Source of the DNA: Ornithinicoccus hortensis
GTDB lineage: Bacteria; Actinomycetota; Actinomycetes; Actinomycetales; Dermatophilaceae
NCBI RefSeq assembly: GCF_006716185.1
Contig: NZ_VFOP01000001.1
Location: forward strand, 3,286,001-3,350,000
Direction: 5' to 3'
Length of the DNA stretch: 64,000 nucleotides
The notes beneath the pieces are model-generated. The model was not told the origin of the DNA. It did not search any database and was given only the letters and a program-made list of their open reading frames with translations. This document shows positions 50,397 to 59,000 of this stretch, one piece after another. The stretch's first letter is position 1, and each line of letters opens with the position of its first letter. The position numbers were made by a program, and so were the translations under genes.

Positions 50397-50516
50397 CGGT
50401 GTCCGTCCCTCCCGGCAACCCGGCGGGCCCCCGTCGACCCCGCCCGGCCACCGTACCGCGGGAGCGGGTCGTATGCCGTGACGCAGCAGCAAGGCAACGG
50501 CTCCTCCGTCCCCGGG

Positions 50517-52328
50517 TCAGCCGGGCACGGGGTCACCCGTGGCGGAGGGCACCGCGCCGGGGGTGCCCTCGCCGGAGATCCGCAGCGCCGCCACCAGCTC
50601 GCGGTACAACTCGTCGGTCGCGAGCAGCTGCGCGTGCGTCCCTCGTGCCCGCACCCGACCGGCCTCCATCAGCAGGATCTGGTCGGCATCGATGACGGTG
50701 GAGAGCCGGTGCGCGATGGTGACCACGGCGCCGGTGCGGGCGACCCGGTGGATGACTTCCTGGATCGCGGCCTCGGTCAGCCCGTCCAGCTGGGCGGTGG
50801 CCTCGTCCAGGAGGAGCACCTCGGGGTCGCGCACGACGGCGCGGGCCAGGGCTATCCGCTGGCGCTCACCACCGGAGAGGGTGGTGTCGCTGACCGGGCT
50901 GTCCAGACCGTCCGGCAGGCGCTGCACCGTGCCGGTCAGCCGGACCGCGTCCAACGCCGCCCAGATCTCCTCGTCGGTGGCATCCGGGTGCCGGAAGGTG
51001 AGGTTGTCGCGGACCGTCCCGGCGATCAGCGGCGTCTCCTGTTCCACGTAGCCGATCCGGCTGCGGACCGTGTCGATGCTCAGCTCCTCGAAGGGTGCCC
51101 CGTCGAGCAGGATCGTCCCTTCCTGCGGGGCGACGAAGCGCAGCACCATCGAGAACGTCGAGGTCTTGCCCGCGCCGGATGGCCCCACGATCGCCGTGTG
51201 ACCGTGCCGGGGCACGACCAGGTCCAGGCCCCGGACAGCGGGCCGGTCGGCGCCGGCATACTGCAGCGTCACCCCCCGCAACTCCAGGACATGTGGCCCC
51301 GCACCGGTGTCCGCGAGGGTGCGGCCCGTCGTGACGTCCTCGACGGCGATGTCCTCGGTCTCCCGGATCCGGGCCGCGGCCGCCACTCCCGACTGCAACT
51401 GGGTGAAGGTCTGGGTGAGCGTGGTGATCGGGTCGATGATGTTGAACGCGTAGAGCAGGAACGCCACGAGCGTGGAGACGGCCAAGCCTCCCTCGTTGAC
51501 CCGCCAGGCCCCGATCCCCAGGATCGCGATGATCGCCAGCTGGATGCCGCCGCCGGAGATGGTCCAGGCGACGGCCGTGACCCACACTGCTCGTATGCTG
51601 TGTCGCGCCGAGTCCTCGGCCCGCCCGGTGACGCGGGCGATCTGCCGGTCCTCCGCCCGGCTCGCCTTGACCGTGCGCAGGGCGCGCAGGCTCCCCTCCA
51701 GGACGGTGCCCAGCTCCCCGACCGATTCCTGGGCCTTGCGTTGCGCCTCCCCGATCTTCGGCATCAGCACCGCCATCAGGACGGCGATGACCACGATCGC
51801 GACCAGCGTGCTGAGCAGTAGCGGAAGGTCCAGCACAGCCATCAGGACGATGGTGCCCACGAGGGAGACCATCCCGTTGATCAGCTGCACGATGCTGGAC
51901 GACGCTGCCTCACGCAGGAGCACCGTGTCCGAGGTGACCCTGGTGACCATCTCCCCCGGCGACCGCCGTTGGACATCCCCCACCGTGCCCCGGACGAAGC
52001 GGCCCACCAGGCCGGTCCGGGCGTCCAGCACGATGTGCTCGGCCAACCGGCCGAGCAGGATCCACTGGGCCATCCCCGCGATGGACCCGATGACCAGGAG
52101 CACCAGCAGGAGCACCACCGGGCCGGCCAGCGAGACGTCGGCACCGACCGAGTCGAGCACCCACTTGGTGGCCAACGGTGTGGCGAGCGCCGTGGCCGTC
52201 GTCCCCAGGCCGAGCAGCACGCCGACGGCCACCGTCAACCGGTGCGGGCGCACGTACTGCAGCAGCAGCCGGATGTTCTCCCACCGGAGCGGGACCGGGG
52301 GTGGCGGATCAGCGGTGGGTTCATTCAC
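50517..52328 (-). CDS. ABC exporter (fused membrane and ATPase domains)
   Basis: A 603-residue half-transporter. Residues ~30-320 are a type IV exporter membrane domain with six helices (RLTVAVGVLLGLGTTATALATPLATKWVL onward); ~345-590 are the nucleotide-binding domain with Walker A GPSGAGKT, signature LSGGERQR, Walker B VLLLDEATAQLD and H-loop IAHRLST. Likely a homodimeric exporter for drugs or lipids; substrate unknown. Divergent from a TetR gene with a 74-bp regulatory spacer, a standard drug-efflux arrangement. Confidence 0.93.
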   Translation of the reverse strand: MNEPTADPPPPVPLRWENIRLLLQYVRPHRLTVAVGVLLGLGTTATALATPLATKWVLDSVGADVSLAGPVVLLLVLLVIGSIAGMAQWILLGRLAEHIVLDARTGLVGRFVRGTVGDVQRRSPGEMVTRVTSDTVLLREAASSSIVQLINGMVSLVGTIVLMAVLDLPLLLSTLVAIVVIAVLMAVLMPKIGEAQRKAQESVGELGTVLEGSLRALRTVKASRAEDRQIARVTGRAEDSARHSIRAVWVTAVAWTISGGGIQLAIIAILGIGAWRVNEGGLAVSTLVAFLLYAFNIIDPITTLTQTFTQLQSGVAAAARIRETEDIAVEDVTTGRTLADTGAGPHVLELRGVTLQYAGADRPAVRGLDLVVPRHGHTAIVGPSGAGKTSTFSMVLRFVAPQEGTILLDGAPFEELSIDTVRSRIGYVEQETPLIAGTVRDNLTFRHPDATDEEIWAALDAVRLTGTVQRLPDGLDSPVSDTTLSGGERQRIALARAVVRDPEVLLLDEATAQLDGLTEAAIQEVIHRVARTGAVVTIAHRLSTVIDADQILLMEAGRVRARGTHAQLLATDELYRELVAALRISGEGTPGAVPSATGDPVPG

Positions 52329-52344
52329 TCCCTAAGTGGAGCAC

Positions 52345-52375
52345 TTGTGTCTCATGAGAGTCAATTGTGTTTCAT
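52345..52375. promoter_or_regulatory. Direct repeats TTGTGTYTCAT, candidate TetR operator
   Basis: TTGTGTCTCAT and TTGTGTTTCAT start 20 bp apart (two helical turns) between the divergent ABC exporter and tetR. The palindrome CTCATGAG overlaps the first copy. The second copy overlaps the likely tetR -35 (TTGTGT). Suits dual control by the TetR protein. Confidence 0.55.
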
Positions 52376-52390
52376 AACGAACCTACGTTG

Positions 52391-52396
52391 TATTGT
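52391..52396 (+). promoter_or_regulatory. -10-like box of tetR, leaderless
   Basis: TATTGT ends 6 nt before the ATG; TTGTGT lies upstream as a possible -35. No Shine-Dalgarno precedes the ATG. Confidence 0.45.
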
Positions 52397-52402
52397 GCCG
52401 CC

Positions 52403-52978
52403 ATGACGTCGGCACCAGACACGAAGGAGACCGGGACCCGCGCCCGCACCCGGCTGGCCATCCTCGAGGCGGCGGCGGGAATCCTGCCCACGCGACCCAC
52501 AGCCTCGCTGACGGAGATCGCCACGGCCGCCGATGTCGGCCGGTCGACGCTGCACCGCTACTTCCCCGACCGCGCCGACCTGCTGGCGGCTCTGGCCCAC
52601 CACATGCTCGAACGGTTGGAGGCCGACTTCCAGCGGGCCGAGCCGGACATCGGGGACCCGGTGGATGCGCTCCGCCGGGTGGCCGAGGCGATCATCGACC
52701 GCGGACCGGCGATGACCTATCTCTACAACGAGCCCACGCTCGCCCAGCACGAGGAGCTGTGGGGTGAGGTCGACCCGGCGGCGGATCCGGTCAGCCGGAT
52801 CCTGGACCGCGCCTCGGACCGCCTGCGCGGCGACCTGTCCCGGGAGTGGATCGTGAAGTGCTTCTGGTCCCTGGTCTACGTCGGGTGGGAGTCGATGCGC
52901 GACGGGAGCATGCCGCGGGCGGTCGTCCTGGACTCGATCATCACCACGATGACCTCGGGGATCCTGAGGCACGACTGA
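52403..52978 (+). CDS. TetR-family transcriptional regulator
   Basis: A 191-residue repressor. The HTH region ARTRLAILEAAAGILPTRPTASLTEIATAADVGRSTLHRYFPDRADLLAAL is typical; the C-terminal ligand domain (~75-191) is not assignable to a ligand. Expected to control the divergent ABC exporter and itself. ATG (MTSAPDT) preferred to one 12 codons upstream that would lie inside the operator. Ends before a long hairpin shared with rho. Confidence 0.92.
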   Translation: MTSAPDTKETGTRARTRLAILEAAAGILPTRPTASLTEIATAADVGRSTLHRYFPDRADLLAALAHHMLERLEADFQRAEPDIGDPVDALRRVAEAIIDRGPAMTYLYNEPTLAQHEELWGEVDPAADPVSRILDRASDRLRGDLSREWIVKCFWSLVYVGWESMRDGSMPRAVVLDSIITTMTSGILRHD

Positions 52979-53040
52979 CGGGGTCGACCAACGCCCTGTG
53001 CGCGATGGGCTGTGCCGGACGGCCCCCTGTCTCCCGGTCC

Positions 53041-53098
53041 CCTGTATGCCGTGTGGCCCGGTCCCCCACCTGGGGAACCGGGCCGCACGGCATACAGG
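53041..53098. terminator. Bidirectional terminator of rho and tetR built on inverted GTATGCCG
   Basis: Arms of 26 and 27 nt with one mismatch and one bulge enclose a 5-nt loop. Each outer arm begins CCTGTATGCCGTG, so the stem is formed by two inverted copies of the window's over-represented octamer. It lies between the convergent tetR and rho stops. Confidence 0.85.
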
Positions 53099-53116
53099 AT
53101 CGTCAGCGCTGGACGA

Positions 53117-55087
53117 TCAGTCCTCGTCGTCCAACTTGATCGAGGAGGTCTGCTGCACCTGGACCAGGAACTCGTAGTTGGTCTTGGTCTTGCGCAGCCG
53201 GTCCAGCAGCAGCTCGATGCCCTGCTGGGCGTCGAGCGCGGAGAGCACGCGACGCAGCTTCCACATGATCTTCAGCTCGTCCGGCGGCATCAGGATCTCC
53301 TCGCGGCGGGTGCCGGAGGGGTTGACGTCGACGGCCGGGAAGATCCGGCGGTCGGCGAGCTGGCGGGACAGCCGCAGCTCCATGTTGCCGGTGCCCTTGA
53401 ACTCCTCGAAGATGACCTCGTCCATCTTGGACCCGGTCTCCACGAGCGCGGTCGCCAGGATCGTGAGGGACCCGCCGTGCTCGATGTTGCGCGCGGCACC
53501 GAAGAAGCGCTTCGGCGGGTACAGCGCGCTGGAGTCCACACCACCGGACAGGATCCGGCCGCTGGCCGGGGCGGCCAGGTTGTAGGCACGGCCCAGGCGG
53601 GTGATGGAGTCCAGCAGCACGACGACGTCGCCGCCCATCTCGACCAGACGCTTGGCCCGCTCGATCGCCAGCTCGGCGACCGTGGTGTGGTCGTCGGCCG
53701 GCCGGTCGAAGGTCGAGGCGATGACCTCACCCTTGACCGTGCGCTGCATGTCGGTGACCTCTTCCGGACGCTCGTCCACCAGGACGATCATCAGGTGCAC
53801 CTCGGGGTTATTGGTGGTGATCGCGTTCGCGATCGACTGCAGCACCAGGGTCTTTCCCGCCTTCGGCGGAGAGACGATCAGGCCGCGCTGGCCCTTACCG
53901 ATCGGGGCAACCAGGTCGATGATCCGGGTCGTCAGGTTCTTCTGCTCGGTCTCCAGGCGGAGCCGGTCCTGGGGGTACAGGGGGGTGAGCTTGGTGAACT
54001 CCGGACGGGCCTTAGCCTGCTCCGGGGTCTGCCCGTTGACCGTGTCGAGGCGGACGAGGGCGTTGAACTTCTGGCGGTTGTTGCCGCCGGAGTGCTGCTG
54101 CTCGCCCTGCTGGTTGGCCTTGATCGCACCGGTGACCGCGTCGCCCTTGCGCAGGCCGTTCTTCCGGACCATGCCCATCGGGACGTAGACGTCGCTCGGT
54201 CCGGGCAGGTAGCCGGTGGTGCGGATGAAGGCGTAGTTGTCCAGCACGTCCAGGACACCGGCCACGCCGACGAGGACGTCGTCCTCGCTGTAGCTCTCCT
54301 GCTCGTCCTGGTACTGGTCGCCGCCCCCGCGCTGGTTGTTGCGCCCGCGCTTGCGGTCCCGGCCGCGCTGACGGTTCCGGCGACGACCGCCGCCGCGGTT
54401 GTCGTCGTCGTAGTCGTTGCCACCCTGGTTGCGGTCGTTGCCGGACTGGTTGCGGTCGTTGCCGCCCTGCCGGTCCTGCTGACCCTGGTTGCGGTCGTTG
54501 CCGCCCTGCCGGTCCTGCTGACCCTGGTTGCGGTCATTGCCGGACTGCCGGTCGTTCTGCCGGTCGTTGCCGCCCTGCCGGTCCTGCTGACCCTGGTTCC
54601 GGTCGTTACCCGACTGGCGGTCGTTGCCGGACTTCTTCTCGGCCGCGCCGTCCCCCTGGTCGTTCTGCTGGCGGTCCTGCTGCCGGCCGGAGCGGCGCTC
54701 GCCGCCCTGGTCGCGCGAGTCGCCACCGGCGCCGTCGCCACGTCCGGCCGCGGCCGGCTCGGCGTCGGTCGACGGCTTCCCCGCGGGGGCGGAGGCCCGC
54801 CGCTCGGCGCGTCGCGAGGTCTTCTCCCCCTGCGCCGGGGCGCTGTCCTGCTCGGTGCGGTCCCCAGCGGGGGCCGGGGCGGAGCCCCCGGCGGAGCGAG
54901 CCGACCGGGTGGCGCCGTTGGTGCCCCCGCCCTGGCGCTCCTTGATGGCCTGCACAAGGTCCGCCTTGCGCATCTTCGGGCTCACAGCGATGCCCATCGA
55001 TCCGGCCAGGCCCTGCAACTCGGCCAACCGCATCGCGCTCAGCGAGCCCGACTTGGTGGGTGCAGCGGTCTTGGTGGTGTCTGTCAC
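53117..55087 (-). CDS. rho: Transcription termination factor Rho with N/Q-rich insertion
   Basis: A 656-residue hexameric RNA helicase. N-terminal SAP-like helices (MRLAELQGLAGSMGIAVSPKMRKADLVQAIKE), then an Ala/Glu-rich stretch and, at ~135-250, a disordered insertion of near-tandem GNDRNQGQQDRQG-like units followed by RGGGRRRNRQRGRDRKRGR. The RNA-binding fold (GVLDVLDNYAFIRTTGYLPGPSDVYVP) and ATPase core (Walker A PKAGKT, VDERPEEVTDM, GGVDSSALYPPKRFFGAARN Q/R-loops) are intact. GTG start with GAAGG upstream. High-GC Rho proteins commonly have Arg-rich insertions; the regular Asn/Gln repeat is less usual. Confidence 0.96.
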   Translation of the reverse strand: MTDTTKTAAPTKSGSLSAMRLAELQGLAGSMGIAVSPKMRKADLVQAIKERQGGGTNGATRSARSAGGSAPAPAGDRTEQDSAPAQGEKTSRRAERRASAPAGKPSTDAEPAAAGRGDGAGGDSRDQGGERRSGRQQDRQQNDQGDGAAEKKSGNDRQSGNDRNQGQQDRQGGNDRQNDRQSGNDRNQGQQDRQGGNDRNQGQQDRQGGNDRNQSGNDRNQGGNDYDDDNRGGGRRRNRQRGRDRKRGRNNQRGGGDQYQDEQESYSEDDVLVGVAGVLDVLDNYAFIRTTGYLPGPSDVYVPMGMVRKNGLRKGDAVTGAIKANQQGEQQHSGGNNRQKFNALVRLDTVNGQTPEQAKARPEFTKLTPLYPQDRLRLETEQKNLTTRIIDLVAPIGKGQRGLIVSPPKAGKTLVLQSIANAITTNNPEVHLMIVLVDERPEEVTDMQRTVKGEVIASTFDRPADDHTTVAELAIERAKRLVEMGGDVVVLLDSITRLGRAYNLAAPASGRILSGGVDSSALYPPKRFFGAARNIEHGGSLTILATALVETGSKMDEVIFEEFKGTGNMELRLSRQLADRRIFPAVDVNPSGTRREEILMPPDELKIMWKLRRVLSALDAQQGIELLLDRLRKTKTNYEFLVQVQQTSSIKLDDED

Positions 55088-55383
55088 GAAGGATTCCTTC
55101 CCCCTCGTAGGGGCCCGCCGGATATCGGTCGGGCCCGGGGTAACAGGTAAAGGACGGACGGAGTCCGTCCCGGCGAATCACCAGCACGAACAGAGTGGTT
55201 ACCCAACCCCAAAGAGCGTGGGTCCACACCACGGATTGCTCGCGGTGGATGATCACTACACGCTGTCGGGAACCACGAAAAACGGGTTCAGCCGAACTGT
55301 CGCGCGAGTGCGGTTCCTACCGTACCACCTTGCGCCCCATGCCCTCGCCTCGACGCCCGTGGGGCCGTGGCTAAGGTGACCCC
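55088..55383 (-). promoter_or_regulatory. Divergent spacer with long rho leader and two hairpins
   Basis: A 296-bp spacer without a gene. Near rho it holds GGGCCCG...CGGGCCC (55111-55136) and a perfect 8-bp hairpin GGACGGAC-GGA-GTCCGTCC (55152-55170). Further up, on the rho strand, is CCCGTTTTTCGTGG and a TACGGT -10-like box in GGTACGGTAGGAACC. If transcription starts there, the leader is over 200 nt, compatible with attenuation or autoregulation. A short open frame crosses the leader but enters rho in another frame. Confidence 0.5.
55372..55377 (+). promoter_or_regulatory. -10-like box of 3-hydroxybutyrate dehydrogenase gene
   Basis: TAAGGT ends 6 nt before the ATG; no Shine-Dalgarno, so a leaderless start is inferred. 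Confidence 0.4.
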
Positions 55384-56187
55384 ATGAGCAGCCACAGTCA
55401 GTCCCCCGCCCACGACGGCACCGCCTCCGGCCACCTCAGCGGTCGTCATGCCCTGGTGACCGGCGGTGGTGGTGGCCTGGGCACCGCCATCGCCCTCCGG
55501 CTGGCCAAGGACGGTGCGGCCATCACCCTCGCCGACATCGACGCGGACAAGATGGAGCCGGTCGCCGCGCAGGTCCGCGAGCTGGGCGTCCCCTGCGAGA
55601 CCTGGCAGCTGGACCTGTCCGACGTCGCCGCCCAGTCCGAGCTCACGCTCGAGTTCGACATCCTGGTGAACAACGCCGGGATCCAGCACGTGGCCCCCAT
55701 CCACGAGTTCCCGGTGGACCGGTGGGAGCTGATCCAGCGCCTCATGGTCACCTCGCCGTTCCTGCTCATCCGGGCGTGCCTGCCGCATATGTATGCCGGG
55801 GGTTACGGCCGGATCGTCAACATCTCCTCGGCCCACGGGTTGCGGGCCAGCGAGTTCAAGTCCGCCTACGTCGCGGCTAAGCACGGCCTGGAGGGACTGT
55901 CCAAGGTCACCGCGCTGGAGGGCGCCAACAAGGGCGTCACCAGCATGTGCATCAACCCCGGCTACGTCTGGACCCCGCTGGTGGCCGCCCAGGTCAAGGA
56001 CCAGGCCGTGGCCCACAACATGAGCGAGGACGAGGTGGCCGAGAAGGTCATGCTGGCGGCGCAGCCCCTCAAGGAGTTCGCCACCCCCGAGGCGATCGCC
56101 GAGGCCGTCGCCTACTGCACGAACCCCTACAGCAGCTCGGTTACCGGGACGAACATCGTCGTGGACGGGGCCTGGACCGCGCGCTGA
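55384..56187 (+). CDS. 3-hydroxybutyrate dehydrogenase-like SDR
   Basis: A 267-residue short-chain dehydrogenase. Cofactor motif TGGGGGLGTAIALRL, NNAG in ILVNNAGIQHVAPI, catalytic NISSAHG and YVAAKHG. The combination GIQHVAPI and SAHGLRASEFKSAYVAAKHGLEGLSK and the Trp/Lys pattern point to D-3-hydroxybutyrate dehydrogenase, converting 3-hydroxybutyrate and acetoacetate. The place between rho and hom is normally held by thrC-thrB in actinobacteria. Ends before repeat element copy A. Confidence 0.85.
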   Translation: MSSHSQSPAHDGTASGHLSGRHALVTGGGGGLGTAIALRLAKDGAAITLADIDADKMEPVAAQVRELGVPCETWQLDLSDVAAQSELTLEFDILVNNAGIQHVAPIHEFPVDRWELIQRLMVTSPFLLIRACLPHMYAGGYGRIVNISSAHGLRASEFKSAYVAAKHGLEGLSKVTALEGANKGVTSMCINPGYVWTPLVAAQVKDQAVAHNMSEDEVAEKVMLAAQPLKEFATPEAIAEAVAYCTNPYSSSVTGTNIVVDGAWTAR

Positions 56188-56210
56188 CCCGGCGGACGGC
56201 CTCCCAGGGG

Positions 56211-56305
56211 CTGCAGGATTATCGGGTTACCCCGAAACCTGGCGCTATCGACCGGGAAGCTTCTCCTACGAAGCGCAGGATTATCGGGTGACCCGATAAT
56301 CCTGC
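56211..56305 (+). repeat. Dispersed palindromic element, copy A
   Basis: A ~95-bp intergenic element ending in a perfect 31-bp palindrome (56275-56305; arms GCAGGATTATCGGGT around one G) and beginning with a second, partial GCAGGATTATCGGGT. The middle, CCTGGCGCTATCGACCGGGA then AGCTTCTCCTACGAAG, recurs inverted in copy B with few changes. It sits between convergent genes and could also end transcription from both sides. Confidence 0.85.
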
Positions 56306-56320
56306 GCCCGGAGGAACGCC

Positions 56321-57805
56321 TCAGAGGGCGACGTTGATCTGCTTGATCTGGGTGAAGCCCTCGAGCATCCCCTCGAGGGAGACCTCACGGCCGATGCCGC
56401 TGGTCTTCATGCCGCCGTACGACTGGCCCGCGAGCTGGCCGCCACCCTGGTTGACCTGGACCCAGCCGGAGTCGATCCGGTGGGCGGCCCGCAGCGCGGC
56501 GCTGATGTCCTTGCTGAAGACGAACGCCGCCAGCCCGTAGTGGGTGTCGTTGGCCATCTTGATGACCTCGTCCTCGTCCTTCCACCGGATGACCGACAGG
56601 ATCGGGCCGAAGATCTCCTCCTGGGCGATCCGCCAGTCGTTGGAGACCTGGGTCAGGATCATCGGCGCGTGGTAGAAGCCGGGCTCCCCGACGGTGAGCT
56701 GCTCGCGACCGTCGAAGGCGACCGCAACGTTCTCCTGCGCGAGGCCGTCGTCGATGTAGCCCTGCACCCGGTCGTACTGCTTGGCGTTGATGATGCAGCC
56801 GATGTCGGACTCCTCCTCACGGGGGTTGCCGACCTTGAGCTTGGCGGTCTTGGCCACCAGCTTCTCCAGGAACTCGTCGTGGATCTCGTCGTGCAGGAAG
56901 AGCCGCGAGCCGCTCGTGCAGCTCTGGCCCTGCCGGGCGAACCTGGTCGCGGCCAGCACCTGGTCGACGACCTCGTCGGTGCAGGAGTCGGGGTAGACGA
57001 TGGAGGGCGACTTGCCGCCCAGCTCCAGGGAGGCGTGCGCCAGGCGGGCACCGGCCTTGGAGGCGACCCCGTGGCCGACGAGGCTGGACCCGGTGAAGGA
57101 GACCTTGTCGACGTCCTGGTGCACGACCAGGGCCTCACCGATCTCGGCGCCGAGGCCGGTGACCACGTTGAGCACGCCCGCCGGCAGCAGCGGGCCGATG
57201 ATCTCGGCCAGCTTCAGGATCGTCAGCGGGGCGTCCTCGGCGGCCTTGAGCACGATCGTGTTGCCGGCGGCCAGGGCCGCGGGCACCTTGAACGCGGCGA
57301 TCAGCAGCGGGGAGTTCCACGGCAGGATCCCGGCGACCACGCCCAGCGGCTGCCGCCGGGTGTACTGCAACTGGTTGTCCGGGGTGGGCAGCACGGTGCC
57401 CTTGACCTCACCGGCGATCCCGGCCATGTAGCGGAACAGGGACACCAGGGAGCCTGCCTCGGGGCGGGCCTGGGTGCGGATCGCGTTGCCGGTGTCCAGC
57501 GCGGTCAGGTGCGCCAGCTCCTCGACGGCCTCCTCGAGGGCGTCGGTGCACTTGTGCAGGGCCCGGGAGCGCTCCGCGAAGGTCAGGTTGGCCCAGGCCG
57601 GGAACGCCGCGCGCGCGGCGGCGACGGCCTTGTCGGCGTCGGCCTCACGGGCCCTGGGGGTCGTCGCGATGACCTTGTTGCGGTCGATCGGGGTGATCAC
57701 CTCGATCGTCTCGCCGGCCTCGGCGGGGACCCACTCGCCCCCGATGTACATCAGTTCCTCGGAGATCTCGATGTCCTCGAGAGCGACTCCGGCGACGTCC
57801 TTCAT
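56321..57805 (-). CDS. NAD(P)-dependent aldehyde dehydrogenase
   Basis: A 494-residue ALDH-superfamily enzyme. Oxyanion/cofactor motifs: GILPWNSPLLIAAFKVPAAL, FTGSSLVGHGVASKAG, catalytic Glu in LELGGKSPSIVYPDS and nucleophile Cys in RQGQSCTSGSRLF; EEIFGPILSVIRW near the end. The ~15-residue N-terminal extension precedes the usual start. Substrate unknown; adjacency to the 3-hydroxybutyrate dehydrogenase on the opposite strand does not establish a pathway. Confidence 0.9.
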   Translation of the reverse strand: MKDVAGVALEDIEISEELMYIGGEWVPAEAGETIEVITPIDRNKVIATTPRAREADADKAVAAARAAFPAWANLTFAERSRALHKCTDALEEAVEELAHLTALDTGNAIRTQARPEAGSLVSLFRYMAGIAGEVKGTVLPTPDNQLQYTRRQPLGVVAGILPWNSPLLIAAFKVPAALAAGNTIVLKAAEDAPLTILKLAEIIGPLLPAGVLNVVTGLGAEIGEALVVHQDVDKVSFTGSSLVGHGVASKAGARLAHASLELGGKSPSIVYPDSCTDEVVDQVLAATRFARQGQSCTSGSRLFLHDEIHDEFLEKLVAKTAKLKVGNPREEESDIGCIINAKQYDRVQGYIDDGLAQENVAVAFDGREQLTVGEPGFYHAPMILTQVSNDWRIAQEEIFGPILSVIRWKDEDEVIKMANDTHYGLAAFVFSKDISAALRAAHRIDSGWVQVNQGGGQLAGQSYGGMKTSGIGREVSLEGMLEGFTQIKQINVAL

Positions 57806-57885
57806 TCACTTGCTCCTCTGCAGGGGATCCAGTGCTCCTCACGATACCCGCGGGCACATTCGCCCCGACCCCGGCCCTGCAGGGA

Positions 57886-58887
57886 TCAGGAGCGTCCCGC
57901 GACGACCCGGCGCGCGGCCGCCACCACGTCGCCGAGCACCGCCGACGCCGTGGGCTCGCCCCCGGCCCCCGCACCGGCGAACCGCAGCGCCCCGGCCGAG
58001 GCGGTCTCGATCACGATCGTGTTGCCGCCCTCGCGGGTCAGCGCCAGCGGGTCGTCGCCGGCCAGACTGACCGGCCGCACGGCGACCTCGACCTTGGGTG
58101 ACTCCGGGGTCCCCGAGCGCCACGCCGTGGCGACCAGCTTGATCACCTGGCCGGTCCCCCGCGCGGTGTCGAAGTGGTGGTCGGTCAACTGGCTGATCCC
58201 CTCGCGCTGCACGTCCTCCATCCGGACCGGGACCCCCCAGGCGGCCCGGGCCAGGATCACGATCTTGGCGGCGGCGTCGATGCCCTCCAGGTCCTCGGTG
58301 GGGTCGGCCTCGAGGAACCCCAGCTCGCCCGCCCGGTCCTTGGCGTCCTCGAACGACATGCCCTGCCGGGCCACCATGTCGAGGATGAAGTTGGTCGAGC
58401 CGTTGAGGATGCCGGCGATCCAGGTGATGTCGTCACCGGCCAGGGACTCCCGGACGACACGGACCACCGGCACGGCGGCGGCGACGGCGGCCTCGTAGTC
58501 CAGCCCGACCCGGCGCTCGGCGGCCAGCGCCTCCAGCTCGGCTCCCCGCTGGGCGATGAGCTGCTTGTTGGCGGTGACCACCTGCGCACCACCCTCCAGC
58601 GCCCTGGTCAGCAGGCCGTGCGCCGGCTCGATGCCCCCCATCAGCTCGACCACCACGTCGGCGCCGTCGATCAGGTCCTCGGGCCGGTCGGTGAGCAACG
58701 CCTCGGGCACCCCGGGCAGGTCGCGCGGGCGGGACAGGTCACGGACCGCGATGCCGCTGAGCTCCAGCGGCGCACCCACCCGGGAGGCGAGCAACGGGCC
58801 CCGCGCATACAGCTGCCGGGCCACCGCTGCCCCCACGGTGCCGGCGCCGAGCAGCGCCACCCGGATCGGGGACTGGGCTTGGGTCAT
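57886..58887 (-). CDS. hom: Homoserine dehydrogenase lacking the ACT domain
   Basis: A 333-residue enzyme reducing aspartate semialdehyde to homoserine. Cofactor domain: RVALLGAGTVGAAVARQL; catalytic domain: TANKQLIAQRG, GILNGSTNFILDMV, GFLEADPTEDLEGIDAAAKIVILA. The protein stops at the end of the catalytic fold (GGEPTASAVLGDVVAAARRVV), whereas actinobacterial enzymes are usually ~430 residues with a C-terminal ACT domain for threonine feedback. There is no sign of a frameshift downstream. In M. tuberculosis lysA lies between argS and hom (thrA), and thrC-thrB follow; all three are missing here. Confidence 0.92.
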   Translation of the reverse strand: MTQAQSPIRVALLGAGTVGAAVARQLYARGPLLASRVGAPLELSGIAVRDLSRPRDLPGVPEALLTDRPEDLIDGADVVVELMGGIEPAHGLLTRALEGGAQVVTANKQLIAQRGAELEALAAERRVGLDYEAAVAAAVPVVRVVRESLAGDDITWIAGILNGSTNFILDMVARQGMSFEDAKDRAGELGFLEADPTEDLEGIDAAAKIVILARAAWGVPVRMEDVQREGISQLTDHHFDTARGTGQVIKLVATAWRSGTPESPKVEVAVRPVSLAGDDPLALTREGGNTIVIETASAGALRFAGAGAGGEPTASAVLGDVVAAARRVVAGRS

Positions 58888-59000
58888 GGGTCACTCCTGC
58901 GTCGGGTTCGTCGGTTGGGTCGGTCGGTTCGGGTCGGTCTCGTATGGGGTCGGTCTCGTCCAGCGAGGGTATGCCGGATGGTCGGGTCGGCGGGTCCCGG

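Noticed and set aside
54606-55256. Possible leader-peptide gene upstream of rho (MIIHREQSVVWTHALWGWV...)
   Set aside because: The frame does not stop before rho but continues for most of its 216 codons inside it in another frame; no ribosome site was seen. Kept only as a remark on the leader.
58917-58962. GGGTCGGT-rich simple repeats between hom and argS
   Set aside because: Short imperfect low-complexity sequence with no dyad symmetry or counterpart elsewhere; judged slippage.
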